Of a stretch of 64,000 nucleotides of DNA, positions 48,746 through 60,839 are shown in pieces; the stretch's first letter is position 1; every line of letters starts with the position of its first letter. Source of the stretch: Haemaphysalis longicornis (Eukaryota; Arthropoda; Arachnida; Ixodida; Ixodidae); NCBI GenBank assembly GCA_013339765.2, contig CM023449.1, positions 15,971,811-16,035,810 of the forward strand, given 5' to 3'. The translations under genes were made by a program, and so were the position numbers. Below the pieces are notes generated by a model. That model saw nothing but the letters and a program-made list of their open reading frames with translations, had not been told where the DNA came from and ran no database searches.

Positions 48746-50201
48746 TAGTTTTGCATTCTTTTTAAACATCCAGAACGGGAGTGAGTTAGTGAGACTTGTA
48801 GCTAGAAACCAGGCAGAGCGGGAATCTCGGCCATCCTTCTGTCCTAGCAGCATCTTTCCAAAACTCGCTGCCGCCAATCACAATATAATTTCACTGCCCA
48901 CAAAGGCGTATAAAAACAGCGTCGACAACGACAATAGGGGAAAACAAAAAAAAATTTAGAGCAGGCATGTGGAGAACGCACGTGCCATAAAACGAAATCT
49001 TGACGCAAAGAGATTGTGGGCGTTATTCTGGTGGAGTCGTTACCTGGCTTTTCCATGTTGCGGCCGCCCACAGAATCGCATAAGTACTTGTGAATGCGGC
49101 GAGATAGCTGGGAAAATCCTGCGCAGATAACAAGCCCCTCGGCGAACGAAACGGGAGAATGAATGTTCGCCAATGTTTGAATGCTTCCTTCGCCATGCTG
49201 GATATTTTAATATGCGCTCGAATGTAAATGATTTCCCGTGGAAGTTTTCAGCGACTTAATTTTGTCACCGGGTTTCTCGGAGTTATTTTCAAAAACGGTC
49301 GTCAGCTTTTTTTGGGCTGTGTGGCTATGCTGCTCATTTTAATAGAAACGCTAAGGTATACCCAAGGGTTCCGACGTGCGAAAGTTTTCTCTCACCGCTA
49401 TTTTCTTGCCCCACCCATTCACAATAGTTTCTAAATCTTCCAACTTGCTAAAAGTGCTCCTTCGAAGGTCCGCGAAAGCTTCTTTTTTCATTCCTTCTTT
49501 TAGTTTGTTTTTTCGGCTGGCGCATTTTTTGGGTATAACCAAGTCTTGTTTATGACTCCGCCACATTAAATAGGAGAGTGTAATAATTAACCACTATGAC
49601 AAGCGAAATAAATAAACGGAATATATTGTGCAGGAGCACATACTTCCACCAACAGGCATTAGAATCCGTCGTCGTGCCGGGATCGGAAGAGAAGCTGACA
49701 TCTTGCGTAAATGGAAGTATGCGGTTAGATTAGCACCGCCTCATCCCGAGGCCTGGACCCGGGAGATAAGCGAAAGTATTGGTTGGTGAGGGCTGCGTTA
49801 CTTGGTTTAAGGAGAGCCACCTCATGACTGTTGAGAAGTTCGCGTCATCGTGGATGACGTCTGTTACTTAGCGCCGTGTATGCGCGAGATGTTGATCATG
49901 GTTTGAAGTGTGGGTCAGCCACACCTTGTGTTGCGGCAGACCTGTTATTATTAGCTACAAGAATGTTTTGGCATACTTCGGCAGCCTGTCGGTACAAATC
50001 AGTACGGAGCAACGAGTTATAAAAATAAGCGAAATGGTTTCGGGATTCATCGAAGATTGCAAGGAATGACGGTTTAGTTATTTTCGCCCGTCAAGCATGC
50101 TTCCTTGCAATAATTGAATATGGCTAAGTAAGCACATACCAAATTTTGGTAGCCGAGTTAGTCCCCACTGCGCCAGCTCGGAACACTGCCTGAAGGAGAA
50201 G
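48746..50201. other. No gene recognised
   Basis: Short ORFs only, the largest 109 codons (48844-49173, minus) and unrecognised. Confidence 0.5.
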
Positions 50202-50215
50202 CAAGAATTATCGTG
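50202..50215 (+). repeat. Target-site duplication, left copy (14 bp)
   Basis: CAAGAATTATCGTG, identical to 50460-50473. It lies directly before the SINE head. Confidence 0.92.
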
Positions 50216-50459
50216 ACCCGCCGCGGTGGCTCAGTGGCTAAGGCGTTGCGCTGCTGAGCACGAGGTCGCGGGTTCGATTCCCGGCCGCGGCGGTCGCTTT
50301 TCTGATGGAGGCGAAAAGCAAAAACGCCCGTGTGTACGAGATTTCGGCGCACGTTAAAGATACCCAGGTGGTCAAAATTAATCCGGAGCCCTCCACTACG
50401 GCGCGCCTCATCGCCTGCGTTGCGTCGGCGCGTTAAACCCTGAAATCAATCAATCAAAT
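50216..50459 (+). mobile_element. Intact tRNA-derived SINE, Ruka type
   Basis: The head begins ACCCGCCGCGGTGGCTCAGT with TGGCTCAGTGGCTAAGG as A box and GGTTCGATTCC as B box near 50274-50284. These are the internal RNA polymerase III promoter elements of a tRNA-derived unit. The body has TCTGATGGAGGCGAAAAGC, GCACGTTAAAGATACCC, AATCCGGAGCCCTCC and GCGCGCCTCATCGCC. The end is AAACCCTGAAATCAATCAAT, an A-rich AATC-type tail. A perfect 14-bp direct duplication flanks it. At 244 bp it is the best preserved SINE here and serves as the reference for the other four. The name Ruka is assigned by recognition of the tick family, not by alignment to a database entry. Confidence 0.9.
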
Positions 50460-50473
50460 CAAGAATTATCGTG
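50460..50473 (+). repeat. Target-site duplication, right copy (14 bp)
   Basis: CAAGAATTATCGTG directly after the SINE tail; identical to 50202-50215. Confidence 0.92.
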
Positions 50474-51581
50474 GTGCATGCCCGTCGATGAATATATTTC
50501 GGGACGCAATTATTGAAAAATAATACCATGGGGTTACGGGTATTGACGAGGGAATGAATGATTGATAAGCGGTTTGTAGTAGTGATTGGTGAACTGGTAA
50601 TGAAGAAGTTAAGGGGAATAAGAATTCATATAGGTTAATGATTTATGGTAATAATTTAGGTTAGGCGGAATAAAATTAATTCAAATGAGTTCAGGTGGAT
50701 TCGGGTGTATAAAGTTGAATTAATAAGATTAAAGGGGATTCATATCAATTAAGGGCGGAAAAATAGCGCGGTTCCTATGTCGATTGGTGAACGCAAATAT
50801 GTATAAAGGGTGCCCCAAGAGAGTACGCCAGGCTTTCGCATTGAAAGCACGCAAGGAGATTCGTGTATCGAGAACTTAGGCCTGTCAGGTGATTGTTCCA
50901 CGTGCAGCAGAGCCCAGCGGTGACGAGGAGGGGGACGGAAGGAAACATGAGGGCGATGGGGCATCTAACGGACAGATAAAAGCAGCGGCGAAATTGTCAC
51001 TCTCGTGGCGTGTAAATCATGGCGTGTAAGGTGAATTTATGAACCAAGCATAATGCTTACAACAAGCAGCTTGTTTCGAACTCGTCACTTTTTTCTTCTG
51101 CCCTGATGTTAACAGACGGTTGGCTGGACCCGTTGCTCAAACTGCTCGCCTGGTCAGATTAGGCACCCTGTGCGTAAACAGAAAAGACGCCCAATGGAGG
51201 CGACGGGTAGTCTATTTTGTCGTAATGTATACCATATATAAGCTTCACTTCTTAAACTTTTGACCTAAAGGCCTTTTTGCCGGATTTCAAGTACGAGTTC
51301 AAACATTTTTTTCGGGCGTGCAAAAGCGCCCGGCCTGTCAGGAACCCGAAGCTTAGAGCTTCCCACGTCACCTTGCCTATACGCGCCTAAAATAGCAACC
51401 TTCTTCTGCTGCGAAAATAGAACGATGAACAGCCTGGCAGCAAGTCTAAAATGGTATCCATAGATAGCGATGTGGAAGTTCATATAGATGCACAATAAGC
51501 ATTCAACTGCTCCTGTGAAGGCGCATTTCACTTTCGTGTTTTGCCCGTTCCTATGGAAGAGGGATCAACGACATTTTTTAG
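50474..51581. other. No gene recognised
   Basis: AT-rich with scattered AATTAA/GGATTCA words near 50580-50760. ORFs below 90 codons, none recognisable. Confidence 0.5.
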
Positions 51582-52151
51582 ATGCGACTGCATCTCATTC
51601 ACTCGCCTTGTCCCTGCATCCGGCGTCGTCGGCGTCCGCCCCTCCTCCATTCTCCTCTCCGCGGCAGCTGCGCTCTCCGCCGCTCACCCCATCTCCTCTC
51701 TGATAGCGAACACTCTCTCGCGAGGAGCATTGGATTGGATTCGATTGGATTGGATTGGATTGGATTAAAGTGGATTGTGTTGCGTCATAGCCGCGGCAGA
51801 CGCACTGGCGCCGGCGCGTCCCCTCACCGTTATGCGCGCTATAAAACGCGGTGCCTGCGCCGCTCCGCTCCATCGTTCCAGCGCCGTTCCTCCGCTGTCC
51901 AAAGCTGCAACGTGAACCTCCTATGCGTCGCATCTACACAGGGGTTCCCGCGAGGGGAGGTGGGAGTTTTTTGCGTAGGTGACGGCCCGGCCCACACGAT
52001 ATGGGGACGCGAGAAGCACGCTCGTTTTGTCTCCATGCTGCGGTGTTTTATTACGAAAGAAATAAATGGCTCACTCATCAAGAAAGCCGGGGTGCGACGT
52101 TGGACTCTGGACGGAAGAGAATTGGCTGTCCGTTACGAATTTCCCAAATAA
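51582..52151 (+). other. GC-rich block with TATA-box-like motif; unrecognised 189-codon ORF
   Basis: The open frame is the longest unexplained one in the window. Its N-terminal third is Arg/Pro/Ser-rich, reading GC-rich DNA; the middle reads the GGATT microsatellite as a GLDWIGL repeat; the C-terminal part (EKHARFVSMLRCFITKEING) is not recognisable. The opposite strand is also open for 112 codons. CGCTATAAAACGC at 51837-51849, in GC-rich flanks and followed by GCCGCTCCGCTCC, resembles an RNA polymerase II core promoter. I favour a repeat or promoter-like block over a protein gene. Confidence 0.35.
51730..51776 (+). repeat. (TTGGA)n pentanucleotide microsatellite
   Basis: Around eight TTGGA units with a few interruptions. 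It is not the arthropod telomere repeat (TTAGG). Confidence 0.85.
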
Positions 52152-52329
52152 GATATTTCAGCACAGCTGTTTAGCTGTTTCGACTGCGGAAGTTATGTTC
52201 ATGAAGAAAATTTTAGAACGGCATATATGCATGGTTACAGACCACTTTTATTCTTCACTCATTACTCTCCTCACGCAGCGCTTTGTTTCCATATATGGCA
52301 TCGGTGGACGCGCTCGCCACATGTCTTAG

Positions 52330-52580
52330 TGATCGCGTCATTGGCGACGGCGCGCGCTACTGCGGCGCCATCTCGTAGTGGGTCGCAGAGTGAAGCACGT
52401 CTCGCGCGGCACCCACGGCACTCCTATTTTCGCCTCCCACTTTCGCCATGCTCTACTCCGCCGCTTTCCCCGCTCCCTATTCGGTGTCCGTATTCCTCTC
52501 GGCTACATCGAGGGACAACGGCGAGGGACGGCCGCGAATCCGCAGGAGCGGCCGCTTAAGAGCTGCGCTCCAAAACGTTT
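52330..52580 (+). repeat. GC-rich dispersed repeat, copy 2
   Basis: Shares ordered blocks with 10530-10875: GTCTCGCGCGGC, TTTCGCCATGC, TATTCGGTGTCC..TCTCGG, and a terminal AGGAGCGGCCGCTTAAG followed by AGCTGCGCTCCAAAA. Ends undefined and no TIR or target duplication seen. It is a candidate non-autonomous family common to both places. Confidence 0.45.
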
Positions 52581-53377
52581 TCTCGGCCACGCGTCTTTCA
52601 AGAGTTGCATAGGATGGGGCCCATCTGGTAAGGCAAGGGCAAGTTTACATACGGGAACGTGTATTCTGTACATACCGAATGGCCTTTTGCTGGACGCGAG
52701 GCAGCCTAAAAGGAACAAAGAACATATCAGTTTGGCAACAATGATATCGGGCACTTAAATAAAAACCGAGCGGTTGGTCTATTTTAGTGCTGTCGCTCAC
52801 CGATATTTTCTTCTACAATTTTTTTTGCATTGGTTGTCTTTGTGTTGAACGAAAAAGAGAAAAGCAAATAAGCTACGTCTCGTTTGATGCTGTGGGAGAT
52901 AAATAAAACTAATAGAGAACGTGGTCCAACTTCAGACTACCTCGAAATAAGAGAAATTCTAATGAGTTTTGAAACATTTAAGACAACTGAAATAGAGAAA
53001 GATCAGCTAGGCGAATGTTGAAGTAAAAAAATGTTTTAATAACGATGTCATAAACTGGAGCAAAAGATTGCCTCTTGTTCTTGGTCACTTAATTGAATTT
53101 TGTCATAAAAACCCGTACCCACCTAATGCTTCTTGCTCGTGAGAGGAAACACGCATAGTAAAACATAATTAAAAGTTCAGATCATTGGTGCGCAGGAAAA
53201 TTAGCGCCCTTTTCTTCATTCAAGTTGGCTCGACTTCCGGTATTTTTTCTTGAGCACCGTATGCCGTTGTTAGTAGCAAGAGGGATCTAGGTGGAGAGAA
53301 AGCGAGTATATAAACAGCAAGAGAAAACAAGGGAGAACGATTGCACGCTCCCAAATGCAGTGTCTGGAAAAGTTCCT

Positions 53378-53467
53378 GCAGAGGATGCAGGGACTGCAGA
53401 GGATGCAGGGACTGCAGAGGATGCAGGAACTGCAGAGGATGCAGGGACTGCAGAGGATGCAGGGATA
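53378..53467 (+). repeat. 18-bp minisatellite, five copies
   Basis: Unit GCAGAGGATGCAGGGACT, five near-identical tandem copies with one base change in the third. It is a multiple of three, so it reads as an in-frame EDAGTA peptide repeat inside a 60-codon ORF (53291-53473), which is probably incidental. Confidence 0.92.
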
Positions 53468-54885
53468 GGGTGAGGAGTTGGGAGAAATTGTTGAACTAGA
53501 AGAAATATTCAACAATAAACAGAAACAGAAATGACACTTTATAACGAAAACGTGGAGTTTCAATGCCTTCGCGTTTTACGTTCGTATGATGCAAGGTCCG
53601 GTAACTCAGCTTCCAAGAAGAAAGTAAAAAAATCGCCCGCCAGCGGTCGCAGGAAACGAGAGTTCTTAATCCTGGCTGGGTGGAATACGAAGCCTGGATT
53701 AGCGTGTATGAAGGCGCTTTCTCTTCCTACAACTGAGGGCGCACAATGAACGCGAAGCCTACATTCCAAAGTAAAACTCGATGGCCCACAGAGCGCTGTG
53801 TTACGCCGCTAAAGCAGTGACGAAAGAGAAGTCGGTAAATGCGAGGATTAACGTGCTAACCGCCGAGGCTCGAAGTACCTGGAGCCTCTGGGGCCCTTAG
53901 ACACCTAAGCAGCCTTTTTTTCTTCCGTTCGTGTAGCTTCAGGTTAACCCAACCCACAGATGTTGATCTTCGCGCTATGATGCGTTTCAATATTTTTCTT
54001 CGAGCCGTTATCGTTGCGCCTCCGGCATATTATTGTGGTAGTCCCCGTGTGATGTAAAAGCCTTCGAGATGTATTAACAAGCCGGGAGATGAAGGTTACG
54101 CCTGCAAAAATCGTAGCCAACTTACGCTGTGAGAGCGGATACACCATGTTGGCATCTTGCAGGTTTTGTAACGACGTACGTCATCCTGAAAGTGCTGTGT
54201 GGCAAAATTTAAGGAATCGCAAATGAGGGAAAGCGATCAGCAAAACATGTTTGACGTTATGGTCCAGTCTGTGAGTATGTAACAGTACGTGAGTTTTGCA
54301 CGGAAACACCTGGAAACGAGCATAAGCCAACACTCGTCACACAACCCACAAAAATTACACATTACGAGAAATATTTTGAACCACACAGAACAAATTCAGA
54401 TTTCGTTCAATCCACGTAACATATAGAGAAACCGTTATCTGGTGTTTGCCTTGCCATCCACGTGGTCTTGCAATTTTTGTTTAGTATGTCAGGCAATATG
54501 TGTTTTTGAAGAATGCGTGGGTGTGTTGTACACCTGGGCCTTTCCATTTTTTACGGTGTTTTACGTTTGACGTATCTATGTTACTGTTCTCCCAGTTTTT
54601 ACCGCTCAGTCGCACTGCCGTTGCCGCTCACTTGAATTTTATACCTTGGCCTTCCGAATGTTTTTACCGTGTTCCTCTTATATACCCCGATGTTCTTGTT
54701 ACCCCAGTTTTTTTCATATCGGCAAAACTTCGCGTTATTATATTTGTTTGAATGGCAGTTACTACACATGTTTCTTCACAACGTTGTGTTACATTCTGTG
54801 TATTCCTGGTTGTTGATGACCGCTCTATTACTGTTTGAAGTTTGACCCCCCTCACTCAATGCTCTCATTCAGCTTGTAAGGTATC

Positions 54886-54966
54886 ATAAATAAATGAAGA
54901 AATTAAATAAATAAATAAATAAATAAAAATATAAATAAATAAATAAAAATATAAATAAATAAATAA
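54886..54966 (+). repeat. (AAAT)n microsatellite
   Basis: AAATAAATAAAT runs interrupted twice by AAAATATAAAT. Pure simple repeat. Confidence 0.9.
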
Positions 54967-55558
54967 TACATCACATTAATACTTGTAAAATATTTATATT
55001 TAAAACGTTCTTTTTAAATGAGGAATACACAGCATTGTGTAAACAAAGGATAATAACGTAACTGGGAGAAAATAATCATAGAGTCCGAGCTCGATACGAG
55101 TGACACCAAGTCGCTGCGAACCTGGGCTGTAGTAAAGGTCCCGGAAGCTCCCAAATCAATTCATTTTAGATAACATTGCACACAGGACCCTGCAGTGTGT
55201 TAAACGAGAAAGAGCTACTTCGGAAAGAGCATAAGGATTTCGCAACTAGATCCCTTAACCTGGTACAAAGAGGTACACGCAGAGACGAGAAGCGCGACCC
55301 ACAGCGACAAATGACCGTACCGATTAATGATAATTATAATTGGGTGATGACAATGACAACGACGACGATGGTGATAATTTTTATGACGAACCGAACACGA
55401 GGTTGACCTCTACCAGCGAGAATATTTCCCATGCAGTGTCTTACTTCGTCCTAGTTTGTCAACGCTATACTCACCTTTAATCAAGTTATGATTAAAACAA
55501 CCATTTGAAAAAATGCACCCCTTTTACTACCCCGGCCACCTACCTATTCCCCACCGCT

Positions 55559-55573
55559 AAATGTGCACCATAA
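55559..55573 (+). repeat. Target-site duplication, left copy (15 bp)
   Basis: AAATGTGCACCATAA, identical to 61114-61128. It fixes the 5' end of the LINE. Confidence 0.93.
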
Positions 55574-55850
55574 GGTCTGACCCGCCCGGGGGGAACCAGC
55601 CAGTCGCCTTTTCCTGCCTCCCTCTCAGCTCTTTCACCTTCCTGTCTTCTTTTCTACCCTATCCTGTCATCTCTTCTTTTCCTCATTTCCACACATTCCA
55701 GGCGGCGAGGGTTAACCCTGGGTAAGGAATCACCTTGAGGACTTAAACAGGGTTATAGCAGCTATGTATGGCTAACGCGCATCTAGCGCGTTCCCAGGTT
55801 GGGCTCGGTGGTGGGCGGCCAGCATAGCTGCTGAATTGATTTCACTTGTT
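55574..55850 (+). promoter_or_regulatory. 5' UTR / presumed internal promoter of the LINE
   Basis: Untranslated leader between the target duplication and the ORF1 start. It holds a C/T-rich tract (55615-55700), GCGGCGAGGGTTAACCCTGG, and a small palindrome in GCGCATCTAGCGCG near 55779-55792. Full-length LINEs carry their promoter here; no core motif was identified with certainty. Confidence 0.55.
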
Positions 55851-57062
55851 ATGGCAACAAGATTTTCTGCATCCCATGATCGTCCTCCAAAACGGGCACG
55901 CAACGAAGCAGTCCAGCAGTTTTTCACTCCTAAAAAGTCAGAAAATTTCCTAAAGTTTCACGTCATGCACTGTGAAAAAGAAGGCTTGTCAATGAGACGT
56001 CTGTCACCATTCTTGGTAGCCAAAGTTCTAACGAATGAGCTAGGCGGCGGTTATAAAGTAAGCAAGCTGGAAGCGGTGACCTTCTCCTAGAAGTACAAGA
56101 TGCAGCTCAGTGTGCCAAGTTGACGAAAATAACCACTGTTGGCGACAATCCTGTGAGCATCAGTCCCCACCGATCCATGAACACCACCAGAGGTGTTATC
56201 TCTGATGAAGACTTCTGAACTTGTCTGAGCAAGAACTCCTGGAAGGGTTCGAGGGCCAGAATGTTGTGAATGTTCAACGAATCAAGATACGTAGAGATGG
56301 GAAGGAAATTCCGACCAAGCATGTAATCCTCACATTCTCGACCAGTGTACTGCCCGAGTCTGTCGAGGCAGGCTACGTTAAAATCCCTGTGCGTTTGTAT
56401 ATTCCAAACCCCCGTCGCTGCTATAATGCCAAAGATTTGGCCATGGTTCACTGAGCTGCCGAGGCAAGGCAGCATGTCCAAAGTGTAGCCTCCCCGACCA
56501 CTCGTCTGACACCTGTGAAGCTCCACTCCACTGTGTAAACTGCATGGAGAGCACGCCGCGTACTCGCGCTTGTGCCCGCAATGGAAGAAAGAAAAAGAAA
56601 TAATTGCTCTGAAGTATAAGGAAAACATTACCTTTAGGGAAGCACGACAGAGACTGTTCCTGACACACACTAGCTTTGCCGATGTAGCGCGACGGGGGGC
56701 GGCGCTACACTCGGTTCGAGTTCCCCTTGGAACCCTCCCAGTGAGGCCCCAAGGGACACCCCAAGCCCCCTCAGTGCCGGTGGCTAAGGCCACTGCACAT
56801 GCCACAAAAGAAGCGTCAAGGGCTGCCCCAGCACCCCTTCGATGCCAACGCTAGGCCCCTTGCTGGCACTGCACTGCCGGTCCCTGCTGAGAGGCAGGCT
56901 GCCGCAACCAGCCAGCCTAGCCCTGCTGACGAGGCTTCGCAAGAAGCCATGGACACAACGCCAAGCCCTCCGTTGCGTGGTACGCCGATAGGGCGCGGCA
57001 CGTCACTCGACCGTTCAAAGCAAAAGACACCTAGGGTCACGGCTCCTGGGAAGGTGTCTTGA
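55836..57062 (+). pseudogene. LINE ORF1 (gag-like, CCHC zinc knuckles), frameshifted
   Basis: Likely start is the ATG near 55851 (MATRFSASHD); an in-frame ATG also exists at 55836. The N-terminal part reads FKV-like folding sequence (KFHVMHCEKEGLSMRRLSPF), followed by an RNA-binding-like middle with VNVQRIKIRRDGKEIPTKHV and VKIPVRLYIPNPRRCYN. Two Cys/His knuckles lie at about 56420-56560, then KEKEIIALKYKENITFREAR and a Pro/Ala-rich tail ending in a stop at 57062. At least four single-base indels (near 56085, 56217, 56430 and 56551) shift the frame, and another shift lies near 56800-56850. The protein would bind element RNA in a ribonucleoprotein particle. As it stands no full product can be made. 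Confidence 0.82.
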
Positions 57063-57115
57063 GCCTGGGAGGGTGACAGCATGGCACTTCCTTAATCCTT
57101 GTTCAGCATAAGCTG

Positions 57116-60100
57116 ATGGTAACTGATAATGTAGTCCAATGGAACTGCAGAGGCCTCCTGAAAAACTTGGACGATATCTATGAATTGCTGTCACAACACC
57201 AAATAAGTATTATGTGTCTCCAGGAGACACACTTGAGGACGAACCAAACTAACTTCTTAAAGAACTACTCTGTATTTAGGAAGGACAGGGATGGCTGCAT
57301 GCATCCCTCTGGAGGAGTTGCGATTATCGTGCAAAAATCAGTGGCATGCCAGTTCTTACCGCTACAGACCAGTTTAGAGGCTGTAGCCATACGAGCCATT
57401 ATCTTTAATAGACTGGTAACAGTATGCTCACTGTACATACCTCCAGACCACGGGCTCTCCAGTATGGAGTTTGAAACATTAGTTGATCAGCTGCCAGAGC
57501 CGTATCTGCTAGTTGGGGATTGTAATGCTCACCACCCACTCTGGGGTTCTGCACGCACGGATGCTAGAGGACGCCTCGTTGAAAAGTTTCTGCTATCATC
57601 TGGAGCATGCATACTTAACAAGAAAGACCCAACATATTATAACACAACACATGCCACGTACTCCTGCATAGATCTCGCCATAGCCTCTCCAGTTCTGTTT
57701 CCAGCACTCCAGTGGAAGGTCATTAATAACCTGTACGGAAGTGACCACTTTCCAGTGAGCCTCAAGCTTGTAGACAACAAACAAGACAACACTCCATGCC
57801 CACAAAAGTTCAAGGAGGAGGCCGCAGACTGGAAAAAATTCAAAGAGCTCTCTGAGTGTCACTATACACTTATAGACAACCTTGGTATTGATGAAGCTGC
57901 TGAGACTCTGACCACCCATATAATTGAAGCTGCGCTGAGGTCCATCCCCCAGACTTCTTCTAGTAGGGTTGCTAAGCCGAAACCTTGGTGGAATGATGAT
58001 TGTAGGCAGGGCCCGTAAGGAACAGAATAAGGCATGGGGTGTCTTGCGTAGGTGCCCAACGACTGAAAATTTGGTACTTTTCAAGCGGGCAAAGGCCAAT
58101 GGCAGACGGATTCGGCGTATTGCGAAAAAAGAAAGCTGGAATCGTTTTGTGTCATCAATCACATCATATACTGACACGCGGAAAGTATGGAGGAGAATTA
58201 AAGCACTCCGAGGAAGTAACACTCTTACGTACCCTTTGGTCAGCACAAGTGGAGACACTTTACAAGACCAAGCGAATGCTCTAGGCAAGCATTTTGAGTA
58301 TGTATCAAGCTCAGCTCACTATTCAAATAACTTCCTGAGACACAAGAATGCAGAGGAACGGAAGATTGTACGTGACAAACGGCAGTCTGAGGTAGGGTAT
58401 AATTGCCCCTTCACTATGCAGGAGCTTAAAGTGGCGCTCACTACTTGTGGTAAATCATCACCAGGTCGAGACCGAATAACATACACCATGATTAAGCACC
58501 TGCACGACGACACGCTAGAAGCGCTCTTACTGTTGTTTAACAAGATCTGGCGTGCAGGGCAATTTCCAAAAGTGTGGAAAGAAGCTATTGTGGTGCCGAT
58601 TCTAAAGGAGGGGAAAGATCCATCACTTGCAACTAGTTTCAGACCGGTCGCTTTAACCAGTTGCTTATGCAAGGTCTTCGAAAAAATGATTAACCGTCGC
58701 CTTATCTATTTTCTTGAGTACCATGGTATTATAGACAATCGCCAGGCGGGATTTCGCTCTGGTAGATCGACAGCAGACCACCTAGTGGCTATTGAATCCT
58801 ACATCAGGGATGCATTTGTTCATAAGCAGCATTGTTTATCAGTTTTCTTTGACCTCCAGAAAGCTTACGACACAGCCTGGCGTTACGGTATTCTTTGCGA
58901 TCTTCGCCGCCTTGGAGTTTGTGGAAACATGCTGAACAGTTTGAAAGATTACCTTTCGGAGCGCACCTTTCAGGTTAGGGTTGGAAATGTCCTCTCGAGG
59001 ATGTTCGTCCAAGAAAATGGAGTGCCGCAGGGTGGTGTGCTCAGCTGCACCCTTTTTATTGTTAAAATGAATTCCTTAGGAACTGCACTGCCTCGCTCCA
59101 TATCCTACTCGCTATATGTTGATGATGTGCACATTGCGTTTAAATCATGTAATATGTCCATTTGTGAGAGGCAAATCCAACTAGCTGCAAACAAACTTAC
59201 AAAATGGGCAGATGAGAATGGCTTCTGTTTAACCCAGAAAAAAGCACGTGTGTGGTCTTCTCTAGGCAGCGTGGTATCCGCCCAGATCCTGTTATTAAAC
59301 TCAATGAAACACCCATAGCAGTAAAAAAAGGAGCACAAGTTCCTTGGGGTTGTGCTTGATGACAAACTTTCATTCATTGCACACCTCAAACGCCTTAAAG
59401 TTAAATGTTTGGATACAGTCAGGATCCTGAAAGTCCTCTCACACCAGTCTTGGGGTACTGACACAAAGTGCCTATTGGCCTTATTCAATAGCCTTGTGAG
59501 GTCCCGCATCGACTACGGGTGTCTTGTTTATCAATCTGCCGCGAGAACAGCACTAAAGATGTTAGACCCTGTCTACCATCTTGGCCTTCGTCTGGCTACA
59601 GGCGCTTTCCGAACAAGCCCTGTGTTAAGCCTGTATGTGGAAGCCAATCAGTGGTCTCTTGAAACACAGCGGAAGTACACTGGGTTGAATTATGCTCTAA
59701 AAGTGACATCCTTGACCGGACACCCGAACAGCACTCTAGGTAACCAGGCAATCAAGCTTTTTGAAAAGCGACCTGCCATGGCTGAGCCATTCCTTCTGTC
59801 GGTGAGGGCACTGGCCGCAGGCCTGGGAATATCCTTCACTGACGCTCAGAAAACCAGCTTTGCTGACTTTGTCCCTCCATGGGATCTCTGCCCTATCTCT
59901 TATGATCTCTCTTTTATGAAGATTGACAAAAGAACCGCTCCAAAGGAATTAATTATGCAGCATTTTTTGTTTTTGCAGAACAAGTACAGAGCATCTGAGT
60001 TCTACACAGATGCATCCAAGTCAGCTGGTGCAGTATCATGTGCTGCACATGGTCCCAACTTTTCCACGTCAAAGACTATGCCTGAAGCCACATCTATATT

Positions 60101-60839
60101 CACTGCTGAAACACGCGGCCTTGTATTGGCTGTAGAATATATTATTGAGAACAATGTCCCAAAGTCAGTGATATTCACGGATTCTCAAAGTGCTGTGCAG
60201 GCTTTAGCGTCAGGAAAGTTACAAAAAAATCCAGTCTTTAATCAATTGCTAAAACTACTGTGCTCAGCCCACAAACAAAAACTTGAAATCACTGTCTGTT
60301 GGGTCCCAGGTCACTGCGGCATAGCCGGAAATGAGCAAGCAGACAGGAATGCTGTAACTGCAGCTCTTCGGAGTGATCTAGATATTCAAAGCGTCCCGTA
60401 CGAGGATCTTAAAGCGTACGTACGTAAGAGGCTGCGAGACCAATGGCAGGAAGATTGGAATGGGGAAACAGCAAACAAATTGCACATGGTAAAACCCAAG
60501 TTAGGTAGATCGATCTGTGAGAAACGAGACAGGATCACAGAGGTTACTCTCTGTAGACTGCGCATAGGCCATACCCATGCTACACATGCGTACCTATTGA
60601 AAGGAACAGAACAGCCACGCTGCTTGAGGTGTGGAGGGTCGCTATCAGTCATTCACGTACTGGTAGAATGCAAACTACTTGAACCGCAAAGAAAGCTTCA
60701 TTTTCCAGAATTGTACACACGCATGATCCCTCAACACCCATTGCTGTTTTTATCAGACGAGCCACTTTTCTCTACTAACCGTGTTTTTAAGTACCTCTCA
60801 GACGTAGATTTTTTAAGGTATGTGTCGTATCACCCGTGA
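57116..60839 (+). pseudogene. LINE ORF2: endonuclease, reverse transcriptase, RNase H; three indels
   Basis: Starts MVTDNVVQWNCRG. EEP endonuclease: QETH near 57222, GDCNAHH near 57516 and SDHF near 57740. Reverse transcriptase: YTMIKHL, FRPVALTSCL near 58640, AGFRSGRST near 58750, first catalytic Asp in FFDLQKAYDT near 58846-58875, PQGGVLSCTLF near 59030 and YVDD at 59115-59126. RNase H: FYTDASK with Asp near 60009, Glu in TAETRG near 60104, FTDSQSA near 60175 and WVPGH..IAGNEQAD near 60300-60345. A C-terminal CLRCGG...HVLVEC knuckle lies near 60620-60670. One extra base near 58007, one missing base near 59232 and one extra base near 59328 break the frame, so three open segments remain. The catalytic residues are otherwise present. 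Confidence 0.92.

Larger units (their letters stand above)
52581..55558. other. No gene recognised; minisatellite and AAAT run
   Basis: Contains an 18-bp minisatellite (53378-53467) and an AT microsatellite (54886-54966). ORFs are short and unrecognised. Confidence 0.5.

Noticed and set aside
50216..50300. Considered as a functional tRNA gene
   Set aside because: Box A and B are present but the acceptor stem does not close, an unrelated body follows and the unit is flanked by a target duplication. It is a SINE.
51730..51776. Considered as interstitial telomere repeat
   Set aside because: The unit is TTGGA, not the arthropod TTAGG.
53378..53467. Evenly spaced repeats considered as a CRISPR array
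   Set aside because: The 18-bp units are directly tandem with no unique spacers, and the genome is eukaryotic.
56107..56805. 232-codon minus-strand ORF
   Set aside because: It is antisense to the LINE ORF1; the sense strand has the zinc knuckles and family motifs.
57596..58288. 230-codon minus-strand ORF
   Set aside because: It is antisense to the endonuclease and linker of LINE ORF2.
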